A stretch of DNA of 8,329 nt from Akkermansia sp. (GTDB lineage Bacteria; Verrucomicrobiota; Verrucomicrobiia; Verrucomicrobiales; Akkermansiaceae), in NCBI GenBank assembly GCA_017628435.1, contig JAGBZE010000230.1, positions 1 to 8,329 on the forward strand, read 5' to 3'. The translations under genes were made by a program, and so were the position numbers. Numbering within the stretch: the first letter of the stretch is position 1; each line of letters begins with the position of its first letter. The notes under the pieces were generated by a model that was given only the letters and a program-made list of their open reading frames with translations, was not told the origin of the DNA and did not search any database. Below are positions 1 to 5,650 of this stretch, piece after piece.

Positions 1-233
1 ACCACCTGCAGCAGCACATCGCCCAGTTCCTCGCGCAGGTGTGCCCAGTCGCGCTCACGAATGGCGTCTATGCATTCGTAGCACTCCTCAATCAGGCTGC
101 TGATAATGGAATCATGCGTCTGCTCCGCATCCCAGGGGCAACCGCCGGGCTGGCGCAGACGGTGCATGATGGCCACGGCCCGCTCCACCTGGCGCGCGGG
201 CTCCTGGCAATGAATCATTTCCTGCTCGGTCAT
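1..233 (-). CDS. mazG: MazG-type nucleoside triphosphate pyrophosphohydrolase, N-terminal part (3' end beyond window)
   Basis: MazG enzymes hydrolyse (d)NTPs to NMP and pyrophosphate, clearing non-canonical nucleotides; some also affect ppGpp-linked stress responses. Only 77 codons lie in the window; the rest runs off the left edge. The visible part fits the family: a short helix with MHRLRQPGGCPWD (residues 23-35), then the metal-binding signature EExxE...ExxD, with E49, E50 and E53 in LIEECYE and E69 and D72 in EELGD. The reading was made by translating the reverse complement, because the piece is open at the window edge. The ATG overlaps the stop of the upstream gene as ATGA (230-233), which sets the start and suggests translational coupling. 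No Shine-Dalgarno sequence is seen. Whether the full protein has one or two MazG domains cannot be told from here. The family assignment is secure. Confidence 0.9.
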   Translation of the reverse strand, partial: MTEQEMIHCQEPARQVERAVAIMHRLRQPGGCPWDAEQTHDSIISSLIEECYECIDAIRERDWAHLREELGDVLLQV

Positions 234-532
234 TTCGACTTGCCGTTGCGGCGGTCGCGGCGCTCATTCGTGGCCTTGCCCGCCAGAATATCATCAATAT
301 GCTGCACCATATCCCAGGCCACGCGGCGGCGCTGATACTTACGCCACAGCAGGTCACGCAGGGTCTGCCAATGCTCTTCCGTGAAATCCGTGGGGGTGAA
401 CACCACCTCATCCCGCTGGGAGCGGCCCAGCTTGGGTGCCACCATCAGCTGCCACCAGCCACCGAAGTGCTGAGCCTCATATGTTACCTTGTTACCGTCC
501 GCATCGCGGTCCTGCCAGGAGAATGTTTCCAT
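230..532 (-). CDS. Trp-rich conserved-looking small protein of unknown function
   Basis: I do not recognise this 100-residue protein. It has no signal peptide or membrane segment and is probably cytoplasmic. Six tryptophans (W6, W26, W27, W55, W63, W73) are very many for its size. The first half looks like beta strands (WQDRDADGNKVTYEA, then GGWWQLMVAPKLG). The second half looks helical and strongly basic (HWQTLRDLLWRKYQRRR, residues 54-70), ending in a disordered Arg/Lys tail. A basic, aromatic-rich protein could bind nucleic acid or a partner protein, but that is a guess. Its stop overlaps the mazG start by four bases, so the two are probably co-translated. It starts 34 bases after the YD-protein stop; I see no convincing promoter or Shine-Dalgarno sequence there, so it may depend on upstream transcription. 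The coding call rests on the ATGA coupling, the protein-like composition and the fit between neighbours. Confidence 0.8.
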   Translation of the reverse strand: METFSWQDRDADGNKVTYEAQHFGGWWQLMVAPKLGRSQRDEVVFTPTDFTEEHWQTLRDLLWRKYQRRRVAWDMVQHIDDILAGKATNERRDRRNGKSK

Positions 533-566
533 CTGTTCGGGTTACGTAGGGGGTTAAAGAAAATAA

Positions 567-1106
567 TCAGCGACCTCTGCCACCTGCATTGCGCATCTGT
601 CGGTTAATGGCATTCACGTCGTCGCGCATGGTCGGCGCCACCTCCGAAACCGGGCCGGAGGCATTCAGGGAAATAATGAGGGGCTTGGAGCGATTCCCCC
701 GGTTGTCGTACTTGTAAATCACGCGCTGCACCAACTTACCCTGCGGGTGGGAATACATACGCTCCTCCACCAGGCGGGCGCGGCTGTCGTAGCCATAGGC
801 CACCTTGTAGATGATATTCTTCTTGGTGTGGTCATAAATAATACAACCCACCAGCTGGCCATACTTACCTTCCGTATAATCATTCACCGCAGCCAGACGA
901 CCGCTGGCCGTATAGGAAGAGCAGCGCATACCGCGCCAGCCCTTCTGGCGCTGGTAGATAGCGCGCGTGCCATCCGGGTGACGCATCACACGCACCATAT
1001 CACCGGTTTCATTCAGAACCTCTGTGCTCTGGGCCAGAGCCACAGGCGCCGCAGCCACCACAGCCGCCGCAAAAAGGAACATCAATCGGTGAATCATCTT
1101 GCTCAT
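567..1106 (-). CDS. Small secreted YD-repeat-like protein
   Basis: The 179-residue protein begins with a typical Sec signal peptide: basic MSKMIHRL, a hydrophobic stretch at residues 9-22, and a likely signal peptidase I site VALA|QS after A25. The mature part carries three units resembling YD (RHS-type) repeats: SYTASGRLAAVNDY (64-77), YGYDSRARLVEERMY (104-118) and YKYDNRGNRSK (131-141). The C-terminus (residues 168-179) is rich in Asn, Arg and Gly. It is far too short to form an RHS cocoon and has no toxin tip, so it is more likely a small periplasmic or envelope beta protein. Function is unknown. Possible starts are a TTG at 1142 and ATGs at 1115, 1106 and 1097. I chose 1106 because the promoter's -10 box (1114-1119) covers the 1115 ATG and predicts transcription starting at 1106; 1115 would add only three residues. 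The coding call is good, the start moderate. Confidence 0.8.
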   Translation of the reverse strand: MSKMIHRLMFLFAAAVVAAAPVALAQSTEVLNETGDMVRVMRHPDGTRAIYQRQKGWRGMRCSSYTASGRLAAVNDYTEGKYGQLVGCIIYDHTKKNIIYKVAYGYDSRARLVEERMYSHPQGKLVQRVIYKYDNRGNRSKPLIISLNASGPVSEVAPTMRDDVNAINRQMRNAGGRGR

Positions 1107-1113
1107 GCCGTTC

Positions 1114-1142
1114 ATTTTACAGATTCGCCCCACTATTGGCAA
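1114..1142 (-). promoter_or_regulatory. Sigma70-type promoter for the YD-like protein gene
   Basis: On the minus strand there is TTGCCA (-35, 1137-1142), a 17-base spacer and TAAAAT (-10, 1114-1119). Both hexamers match the consensus at five of six positions. The predicted start of transcription falls at 1107/1106, on the A of an ATG, so the mRNA would be leaderless. The -35 block is almost identical to that of the transporter promoter at 3803-3831. This is a sequence-based prediction only. Confidence 0.6.
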
Positions 1143-1150
1143 GCGGAAAG

Positions 1151-2434
1151 TCAGTCTTTAGCCGCGCGCAGAGCCCGCTGCATGGCCTCCACAGTGGCAT
1201 CAATATCCGCCGCTGTGTGAGCAGTGGAGATAAAGCCGGTCTCGTAAGGCGAGGGAGCCACGTACACCCCCTGCTCCAGCATGGCATGGAAATACCGGCG
1301 GAACATATCGAAATTGCCGCTCATGGCGGTGTCCAGGTCATACACCGGCTGCGTGGTGAAATGCAGGCAGAACATGGAGCCATCGCGGATAAAGGTCAGC
1401 GGCAGCTGCTCATCGCGCAGGATGCGGCGCACGCCTTCCTCCAGGCGGGCACCCAGCTGCTCCAGGCGGGTGTAGGAATCGTTCTGCTCCAGGTAATTCA
1501 ACTGAGCCAGGCCAGCGGCCATGGCCACGGGATTACCGCTCAGCGTACCGGCCTGGTACACCGGGCCCAGAGGCGACACACAGTCCATAATCTCCCGGCG
1601 GCCACCAAAGGCACCCACAGGCAGGCCACCGCCGATAATCTTGCCCAGGGTGGTGATATCCGGCGTGATACCCCGTTTCCCCTGCACACCAGAGGCAGAA
1701 ATACGGAAACCGGTCATCACTTCATCGAAAATCAACAGAGCACCGTTTTTCTCCGTAATCTCGCGCAGAAACTCCAGGTAGCCCGGCTTCGGCAGATAGA
1801 AACCGGCATTCCCCGGGAAGGGCTCCACGATGATACCAGCGATCTCCCCCGGATGCTGAGCAAAGGCGCGGCGCACCGCCTCGCAATCGTTGTACGGCAG
1901 CACGATGGTGAGGTTGGCAAACTCCGCAGGCACACCGGCGCTATCCGGCTCACCGTGAGTCAGCGCACCACTACCGGCGGCCACCAGCAGACTATCCACA
2001 TGCCCATGATAACACCCGGCAAACTTGATGATATACTTACGCCCGGTATACCCACGAGCCAACCGCACCGCGCTCATGGTGGCCTCGGTGCCGCTATTGG
2101 TCATGCGCACCTTTTCAATGCTCGGAATCCAGCGGCACACGGTCTCAGCCATATCCACCTCAATGCGGGTGGGGATACCATAGCCAAGCCCCTGCGGCAC
2201 AGCGGCCTGCACAGCAGAAATCACACACTCCGGGGCATGCCCCAGAATCGCCGGCCCCCAGGTGCCCACATAGTCGATATACTGCTTACCGTCCTCATCT
2301 GTCAAGTGTGCACCCTGTGCCTGCTTTACAAAAAACGGGGCGCGCTCCAGTCGGCGAAAGGCACGAACCGGCGAATTCACCCCACCGGGAATCACCCGGC
2401 ACGCACGCTCAAAAAGTTCCTCGGATATCGACAT
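1151..2434 (-). CDS. hemL: Glutamate-1-semialdehyde 2,1-aminomutase
   Basis: HemL is a cytoplasmic PLP enzyme that isomerises glutamate-1-semialdehyde to 5-aminolevulinate, the last step of the C5 route to haem, sirohaem and cobalamin precursors. The 427-residue length is nearly that of the E. coli enzyme (426). Family motifs are in order: PGGVNSPVRAF (16-26), TWGPAILGHAP (58-68, usually SWGP), the phosphate-binding NSGTEA (113-118), YHGH (142-145), VEPFPGN (203-209), FDEVMTGFR (236-244, with the pyridine-binding D237) and TTLGKIIGGGLPVGAFGG (261-278), whose K265 is the Schiff-base lysine at the same number as in E. coli. The GTLSGNP motif follows at 296-302. The ATG at 2434 gives the normal N-terminus; a longer TTG start at 2476 would add 14 unlikely residues and lies upstream of the promoter. 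No other haem gene is in the window. Identification is very secure. Confidence 0.97.
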   Translation of the reverse strand: MSISEELFERACRVIPGGVNSPVRAFRRLERAPFFVKQAQGAHLTDEDGKQYIDYVGTWGPAILGHAPECVISAVQAAVPQGLGYGIPTRIEVDMAETVCRWIPSIEKVRMTNSGTEATMSAVRLARGYTGRKYIIKFAGCYHGHVDSLLVAAGSGALTHGEPDSAGVPAEFANLTIVLPYNDCEAVRRAFAQHPGEIAGIIVEPFPGNAGFYLPKPGYLEFLREITEKNGALLIFDEVMTGFRISASGVQGKRGITPDITTLGKIIGGGLPVGAFGGRREIMDCVSPLGPVYQAGTLSGNPVAMAAGLAQLNYLEQNDSYTRLEQLGARLEEGVRRILRDEQLPLTFIRDGSMFCLHFTTQPVYDLDTAMSGNFDMFRRYFHAMLEQGVYVAPSPYETGFISTAHTAADIDATVEAMQRALRAAKD

Positions 2435-2441
2435 GCCCGGG

Positions 2442-2470
2442 AGTATACCCCAACAGGCCGCACTGCACAA
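2442..2470 (-). promoter_or_regulatory. Possible hemL promoter, leaderless arrangement
   Basis: On the minus strand, TTGTGC (2465-2470, three of six matches to the -35 consensus) is followed after 17 bases by TATACT (2442-2447, five of six matches to the -10 consensus). The predicted start of transcription is 2435/2434, on the A of the hemL ATG. The weak -35 box lowers confidence, but the good -10 and exact spacing fit a real promoter in the 48-base gap behind the transporter gene. Confidence 0.5.
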
Positions 2471-2482
2471 GCCCAAACACGC

Positions 2483-3778
2483 TTACAGGAAACGCAGCCA
2501 GAGGTAAATGGAGGCAATTCCGATACTCATGAGCATAAGCGGAAAGCCCACCACAAAGTACTGCATGAAGGAGACACGCACGTTGTGCTGGCGGGCCAGG
2601 CCCAGAGCCACCACATTGGCACTGGCGCCAATCACCGTACCGTTGCCACCCAGGCATGCGCCCAGAGAAAGAGCCCACCAGAGAGGTTCCAGATTGGCAT
2701 ACCCCATGGCCCCCATATCCTTTACCATGGGAATCATGGTGGCAACAAAGGGGATATTATCCACAAAGGCACTCATAATGGCGCTGAGCCATAGCACACT
2801 CATCGTGGTAGAGGCAGGTTCTCCACCCGTCATCTGCATGGTCTGGGCCGCCATCCAGTTGATGATGCCATTCACCTCCAGACCGCCGACCAGCACAAAA
2901 AGTCCGACAAAGAAGAAAATAGTGGTCCATTCCACCTTGGAAAGAATGTATTCGAGTGCTTTTTCACGGTCAGGCATGGTGAGCAGCAGCAGCAGGGAAG
3001 CACCAGTCACGGCGATGGTGCCGCTCTCCAGTCCCCACTGCGGCAAAAGCCCATGCGAGCAGAACAGAAGAATAGTGAATGCCAGAGTAAACAGGCAGCG
3101 CATCAGCAGGCCTTTGCTGCGAATCAACCCGTTAAGCTTGATATTCATGATGCGGTTATGATTCTTGCTCACCTTGGCAAACTCCTTGCGGTAAATAAAG
3201 AGAAGAATAGCTATCGTGAGCACAAAAGACACCAGGCAAGGCAGCGTCAGATTCGCTATGAAATCATTGAAGCTAAGCTCCTTCACCTGGCTGGCAATCA
3301 TGATGTTGGGCGGATCGCCAATCATGGTGCAGGTACCGCCGATATTGGACGCCATAATCTGCGCTAACACAAAGGGCACCGGAGATATCTTCAGGTCCTT
3401 CGTCAGCGTAAAGGTAATCGGCACCGTGAGTAGCACGGTGGTCACGTTGTCCAGGAAGGCGGAGCAGCCGGCCACCATCACCGACAAAGCAATGAGCAAT
3501 GCCACCGGATTACCATTTGTCTTCTGCGCTGCCCACACGGAAAGAAAACGGAAGAGGCCGGTCTTGCTGAGCACCAGCACCTGAATCATCATGCCGATAA
3601 GCAGAGCCAGCGTATTGAAATCAATGTGCCGAATCGCCTGTTCCTGGGAAATTACCCCAGCCAGCACCATGAGCATAGCTCCGAAAAGAGCAATCACTGT
3701 CCGCTGCACCTTTTCCGAAATAATCAAACCATAAGTAATCAGGAAAATAACAAGCGCGGCTGTGACGTGATAAGACAT
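2483..3778 (-). CDS. ArsB/NhaD-type (ion transporter superfamily) membrane permease
   Basis: This 431-residue inner-membrane protein has about 11-12 hydrophobic segments, from residues 5-21 to 405-428. Two halves repeat the superfamily's pseudo-symmetric layout: FLDNVTTVLLTVP (108-120) matches FVDNIPFVATMIP (338-350), and the Gly-rich re-entrant motif SNIGGTCTMIGDPPNIMIA (144-162) matches ACLGGNGTVIGASANVVALG (374-393). These DN and GG...T.IG...N motifs are typical of the ArsB/NhaD/P-protein/SLC13 families. Substrate cannot be read from the sequence: Na+/H+ exchange, a dicarboxylate or an oxyanion are all possible. No arsR, arsC or arsA neighbour supports arsenite export. I chose the ATG at 3778 (MSYHVTAALV) because a longer GTG start at 3811 would lie inside the promoter and adds 11 non-family residues. 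It is followed after 48 bases by hemL with no clear terminator between. Confidence 0.88.
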   Translation of the reverse strand: MSYHVTAALVIFLITYGLIISEKVQRTVIALFGAMLMVLAGVISQEQAIRHIDFNTLALLIGMMIQVLVLSKTGLFRFLSVWAAQKTNGNPVALLIALSVMVAGCSAFLDNVTTVLLTVPITFTLTKDLKISPVPFVLAQIMASNIGGTCTMIGDPPNIMIASQVKELSFNDFIANLTLPCLVSFVLTIAILLFIYRKEFAKVSKNHNRIMNIKLNGLIRSKGLLMRCLFTLAFTILLFCSHGLLPQWGLESGTIAVTGASLLLLLTMPDREKALEYILSKVEWTTIFFFVGLFVLVGGLEVNGIINWMAAQTMQMTGGEPASTTMSVLWLSAIMSAFVDNIPFVATMIPMVKDMGAMGYANLEPLWWALSLGACLGGNGTVIGASANVVALGLARQHNVRVSFMQYFVVGFPLMLMSIGIASIYLWLRFL

Positions 3779-3802
3779 AACAACAAAACTCAGGGGGCTG
3801 GA

Positions 3803-3831
3803 ACAGTACACCCTCTACCCCACTTTGGCAA
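3803..3831 (-). promoter_or_regulatory. Candidate promoter for the ArsB/NhaD-type transporter
   Basis: On the minus strand, TTGCCA (3826-3831) and TACTGT (3803-3808) are 17 bases apart. The -35 is good (five of six), the -10 weak (three of six). The predicted start near 3797 leaves a leader of about 18-19 bases before the ATG at 3778, without a Shine-Dalgarno sequence. Support comes from the -35 block CCCCACTTTGGCAAGC (plus strand, 3818-3833), which is nearly repeated at 1128-1144 over another -35 box. Confidence 0.45.
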
Positions 3832-3902
3832 GCTTTTTCTGCTTTTATTTCACCAAAAAAGGCATTCATACAAACTAACTTTGCAAAAAAACTAGATTTT
3901 AC

Positions 3903-3931
3903 TTCACATTCCGCGCGGGATTATGTAGAAT
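3903..3931 (+). promoter_or_regulatory. Sigma70-type promoter for lpxC/fabZ
   Basis: TTCACA (3903-3908), a 17-base spacer and TAGAAT (3926-3931) each match the consensus at five of six positions, and the spacing is optimal. Upstream, 3835-3905 is AT-rich with A and T runs that could act as an UP-like element. The predicted start is A3938, only seven bases before the ATG at 3945. The ATG at 3930 lies inside the -10 box and so cannot be the start if this promoter is used. Confidence 0.6.
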
Positions 3932-3944
3932 GCATCTACGAATT

Positions 3945-5264
3945 ATGGCTACACGCATGCAAAAGACCCTTGCCAAGTGCACCTCTACGCTCGAGGGCAC
4001 ATCGCTGCACACCGGTCAGACGGTGAAGCTCGTCATCAAACCCGCAGAGCCGAACACCGGTTTCAAGTTCCGCCGCATCGACCTGCCGGACAAGCCTTTC
4101 CTGGATGCCTCTGCAGCCAAGGTGCAGGCAGTGGAGCGCGCCACCACTATTGCAGAAGGAGCTGTGAAAGTACACACTGTGGAGCACATCCTTTCTGCTC
4201 TCACCGGCATGGGTGTGGACAACGCCATCATCGAAATGGATGCCAACGAACCGCCCATCGGCGATGGTTCCGCACTCCCCTACGTGGAAATGATTAAGAA
4301 GGCCGGCATCGTGGAGCAGAACGCCCCGCTGAAGGTCTGGGAAATCCGCGAGCCCATCAAGGTGGAGAACAAGAATGGCTCCACCATCGTCATCATGCCC
4401 GCCCGGGAGTTCCGCATCTCCCTCACCGCCGTGGGGCCCAACGGCCGCGTAACGCAATATTTCGACAGCGTCATCACCCCGGAAACCTACGAGAAAGAAC
4501 TCTCCAACTCCCGCACCTTCTGTTTCTATGAGGACATTCAGCCTCTGCTGGAAAAGGGCCTTATTCAGGGTGGTACGCTGGACAACGCCATCGTCATCAA
4601 GGGCGAGGAATACCTCTGCGCCGGCGGCCTGCGCTTCCACAATGAATGCGCCCGCCACAAGGCCATGGACCTCATCGGCGACTTCATTCTCTGCGGCCAC
4701 CGCATCATGGGCCACGTGATTGCCATCATGCCCGGGCACGGCATCAACACCCAGATGGCAGCCAAGCTCCAGCAGAAATATGAGAGCATGGAAGCCCTGC
4801 GTCCGAAGCCCATCACCATTCCCAGCGGCGAGGCTGTGCTCGACACTCTGGAAGTCATGAAGCTTCTACCGCACCGTTACCCCTTCCTCATGGTGGATCG
4901 CATCATCGACTTCGAGGGTGACCGCAAGTGCATTGGCCAGAAGAACGTGACTATGAACGAGCAGTTCTTCCAGGGGCACTTCCCCGGCCACCCGGTCATG
5001 CCCGGCGTGCTGCAGGTGGAAGCCATGGCTCAGGTTGCCTCCGTTCTCATGCTCCGTCTGCCTGAAAATGCCGGCAAAATTGGCTACTTCATGAGCTGCG
5101 ACAAGGTCAAGTGGTGCCGCCCCGTAGTGCCCGGTGATGTGCTCATCATCGAGACAGAACTCACCAAGATGCGCGGTGCCATCGGCGTAGCGGTCGGTCG
5201 TTGCACGGTCAATGGAGAAATTACTTGCGAGGCAGAACTCAAATTCATGGTCTCTGACGCGTGA
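3945..5264 (+). CDS. lpxC/fabZ: Bifunctional LpxC-FabZ: UDP-3-O-acyl-GlcNAc deacetylase / 3-hydroxyacyl-ACP dehydratase
   Basis: This 439-residue fusion joins the committed step of lipid A synthesis (LpxC, Zn-dependent deacetylation) to the dehydration step of fatty acid elongation (FabZ). LpxC covers about residues 6-280: SLHTG (20-24), VEH (79-81, zinc ligand H81, general base E80), HKAMDLIGD (238-246, zinc ligands H238 and D242) and GHGINTQ (264-270, catalytic H265). H238, D242 and H265 fall at the E. coli LpxC numbers. FabZ covers about 297-439: LPHRYPFLMVDRI (308-320) and GHFPGHPVMPGVLQVEAMAQ (344-363), with catalytic H345 and E359 spaced as H54/E68 of E. coli FabZ. Both active sites look intact. 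Both enzymes draw on the 3-hydroxyacyl-ACP pool, so fusion may balance lipid A against phospholipid. Such fusions are known in Bacteroidota and other phyla. Possible starts are ATGs at 3930, 3945 and 3957; the promoter favours 3945, with 3957 (MQKTLAK) also possible. Confidence 0.95.
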   Translation: MATRMQKTLAKCTSTLEGTSLHTGQTVKLVIKPAEPNTGFKFRRIDLPDKPFLDASAAKVQAVERATTIAEGAVKVHTVEHILSALTGMGVDNAIIEMDANEPPIGDGSALPYVEMIKKAGIVEQNAPLKVWEIREPIKVENKNGSTIVIMPAREFRISLTAVGPNGRVTQYFDSVITPETYEKELSNSRTFCFYEDIQPLLEKGLIQGGTLDNAIVIKGEEYLCAGGLRFHNECARHKAMDLIGDFILCGHRIMGHVIAIMPGHGINTQMAAKLQQKYESMEALRPKPITIPSGEAVLDTLEVMKLLPHRYPFLMVDRIIDFEGDRKCIGQKNVTMNEQFFQGHFPGHPVMPGVLQVEAMAQVASVLMLRLPENAGKIGYFMSCDKVKWCRPVVPGDVLIIETELTKMRGAIGVAVGRCTVNGEITCEAELKFMVSDA

Positions 5265-5273
5265 AATTCACGC
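5259..5273. repeat. 15-base near-perfect palindrome over the lpxC/fabZ stop
   Basis: GCGTGAAATTCACGC has two 7-base inverted arms around one central base. It spans the TGA stop (5262-5264) and lies about 30 bases upstream of the rpmH -35 box. No T-run follows, so it is not an intrinsic terminator. It could be an operator or simply chance. Confidence 0.3.
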
Positions 5274-5301
5274 TGATATCGAAAAAAATGAAGAACGGTG
5301 C

Positions 5302-5329
5302 TTGACATACGCCGATTTTCGGGTATCAT
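5302..5329 (+). promoter_or_regulatory. Strong sigma70-type promoter for the rpmH-rnpA-yidD-yidC cluster
   Basis: A perfect -35 box TTGACA (5302-5307) is followed after 16 bases by TATCAT (5324-5329, five of six). An A-run at 5282-5288 lies just upstream and could strengthen it. The predicted start is about 5336, giving a leader of roughly 54 bases before rpmH. It is the best match to consensus in the window, as expected for a ribosomal protein gene. Confidence 0.75.
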
Positions 5330-5338
5330 ATCGCACCC

Positions 5339-5355
5339 GGCCGTTTCATGCGGCC
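5339..5355 (+). other. Hairpin near the 5' end of the rpmH leader
   Basis: GGCCG (5339-5343) pairs with CGGCC (5351-5355) around a 7-base loop, just after the predicted transcription start. A 5'-terminal stem of this kind could protect the mRNA from decay, but five base pairs can also arise by chance. Confidence 0.3.
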
Positions 5356-5389
5356 TCACAGAAACCACTTCAAAACACACTAAGATATT

Positions 5390-5572
5390 ATGAGCAAGAG
5401 AACATACCAGCCTTCCAAGCGCTGCCGCAAGCGCCAGTTCGGTTTCCGCGCCCGCATGGCTACCAAGAACGGCCGCGCCATCCTCGCACGCCGTCGCGCC
5501 AAGGGTCGCAAGCGTCTTCTGCCCAAGGGTGCAGAGGTGCAGTACAAGCGCCACATCATCCAGCACGGCTAA
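5390..5572 (+). CDS. rpmH: Large ribosomal subunit protein bL34, C-terminally extended
   Basis: bL34 is a small, very basic protein of the 50S subunit that binds 23S rRNA. Residues 1-43 show the full signature: MSKRTYQPSKR, then FGFRARMATKNGRAILARRR (18-37) and AKGRKRL (37-43). Most bacterial L34 proteins end shortly after this motif, at about 44-46 residues. This one has 60, with an added tail LPKGAEVQYKRHIIQHG (44-60). The tail is in frame, basic, and followed by a TAA well before rnpA. C12 replaces what is usually a basic residue. The only start is the ATG at 5390; TAAGATATT before it is not a real Shine-Dalgarno sequence. It is the first gene of the rpmH-rnpA-yidD-yidC cluster, behind a strong promoter. 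Identification is certain. Confidence 0.97.
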   Translation: MSKRTYQPSKRCRKRQFGFRARMATKNGRAILARRRAKGRKRLLPKGAEVQYKRHIIQHG

Positions 5573-5578
5573 AGCCCC

Positions 5579-5635
5579 GGCAGGGTTTCTGTTAGAGAGT
5601 ACCCCGGGTGCTCCCTGCCCCCTGCAGGAGAAACC
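5579..5635 (+). promoter_or_regulatory. Structured rpmH-rnpA spacer, possible attenuator or RBS-masking RNA
   Basis: The 78-base gap between rpmH and rnpA can fold in two ways. In the first, GGCAGGG (5579-5585) pairs with CCCTGCC (5613-5619), enclosing a second stem of AGTACC (5598-5603) with GGTGCT (5607-5612). In the second, GGTTTCT (5584-5590) pairs with AGAAACC (5629-5635), partly masking the AGGAG at 5626-5630. The two outer stems share bases 5584-5585, so they compete. No T-run follows, which argues against a simple terminator. The pairings are exact in the sequence; any regulatory use is inferred. Confidence 0.4.
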
Positions 5636-5650
5636 AACGCCCTGTTTACG

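Noticed and set aside
1136..2794. Long plus-strand open frame (552 codons) opposite hemL and the transporter gene
   Set aside because: It lies fully antisense to hemL and the end of the transporter, is rich in His, Gln and Arg as expected from a mirrored frame, and shows no family motif.
2483..3778. Calling the transporter ArsB (arsenite) or NhaD (Na+/H+) outright
   Set aside because: The motifs fit the whole ion transporter superfamily, and there are no ars genes or other context to fix the substrate.
3970..3998. TTGCCAAGTG inside lpxC, resembling the shared -35 block
   Set aside because: It lies on the coding strand in the conserved N-terminus, and no -10 box is found 16-18 bases downstream.
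3936..4739. Minus-strand open frame (267 codons) opposite lpxC
   Set aside because: It is antisense to the LpxC domain, with a His/Gly/Val-rich composition and no domain.
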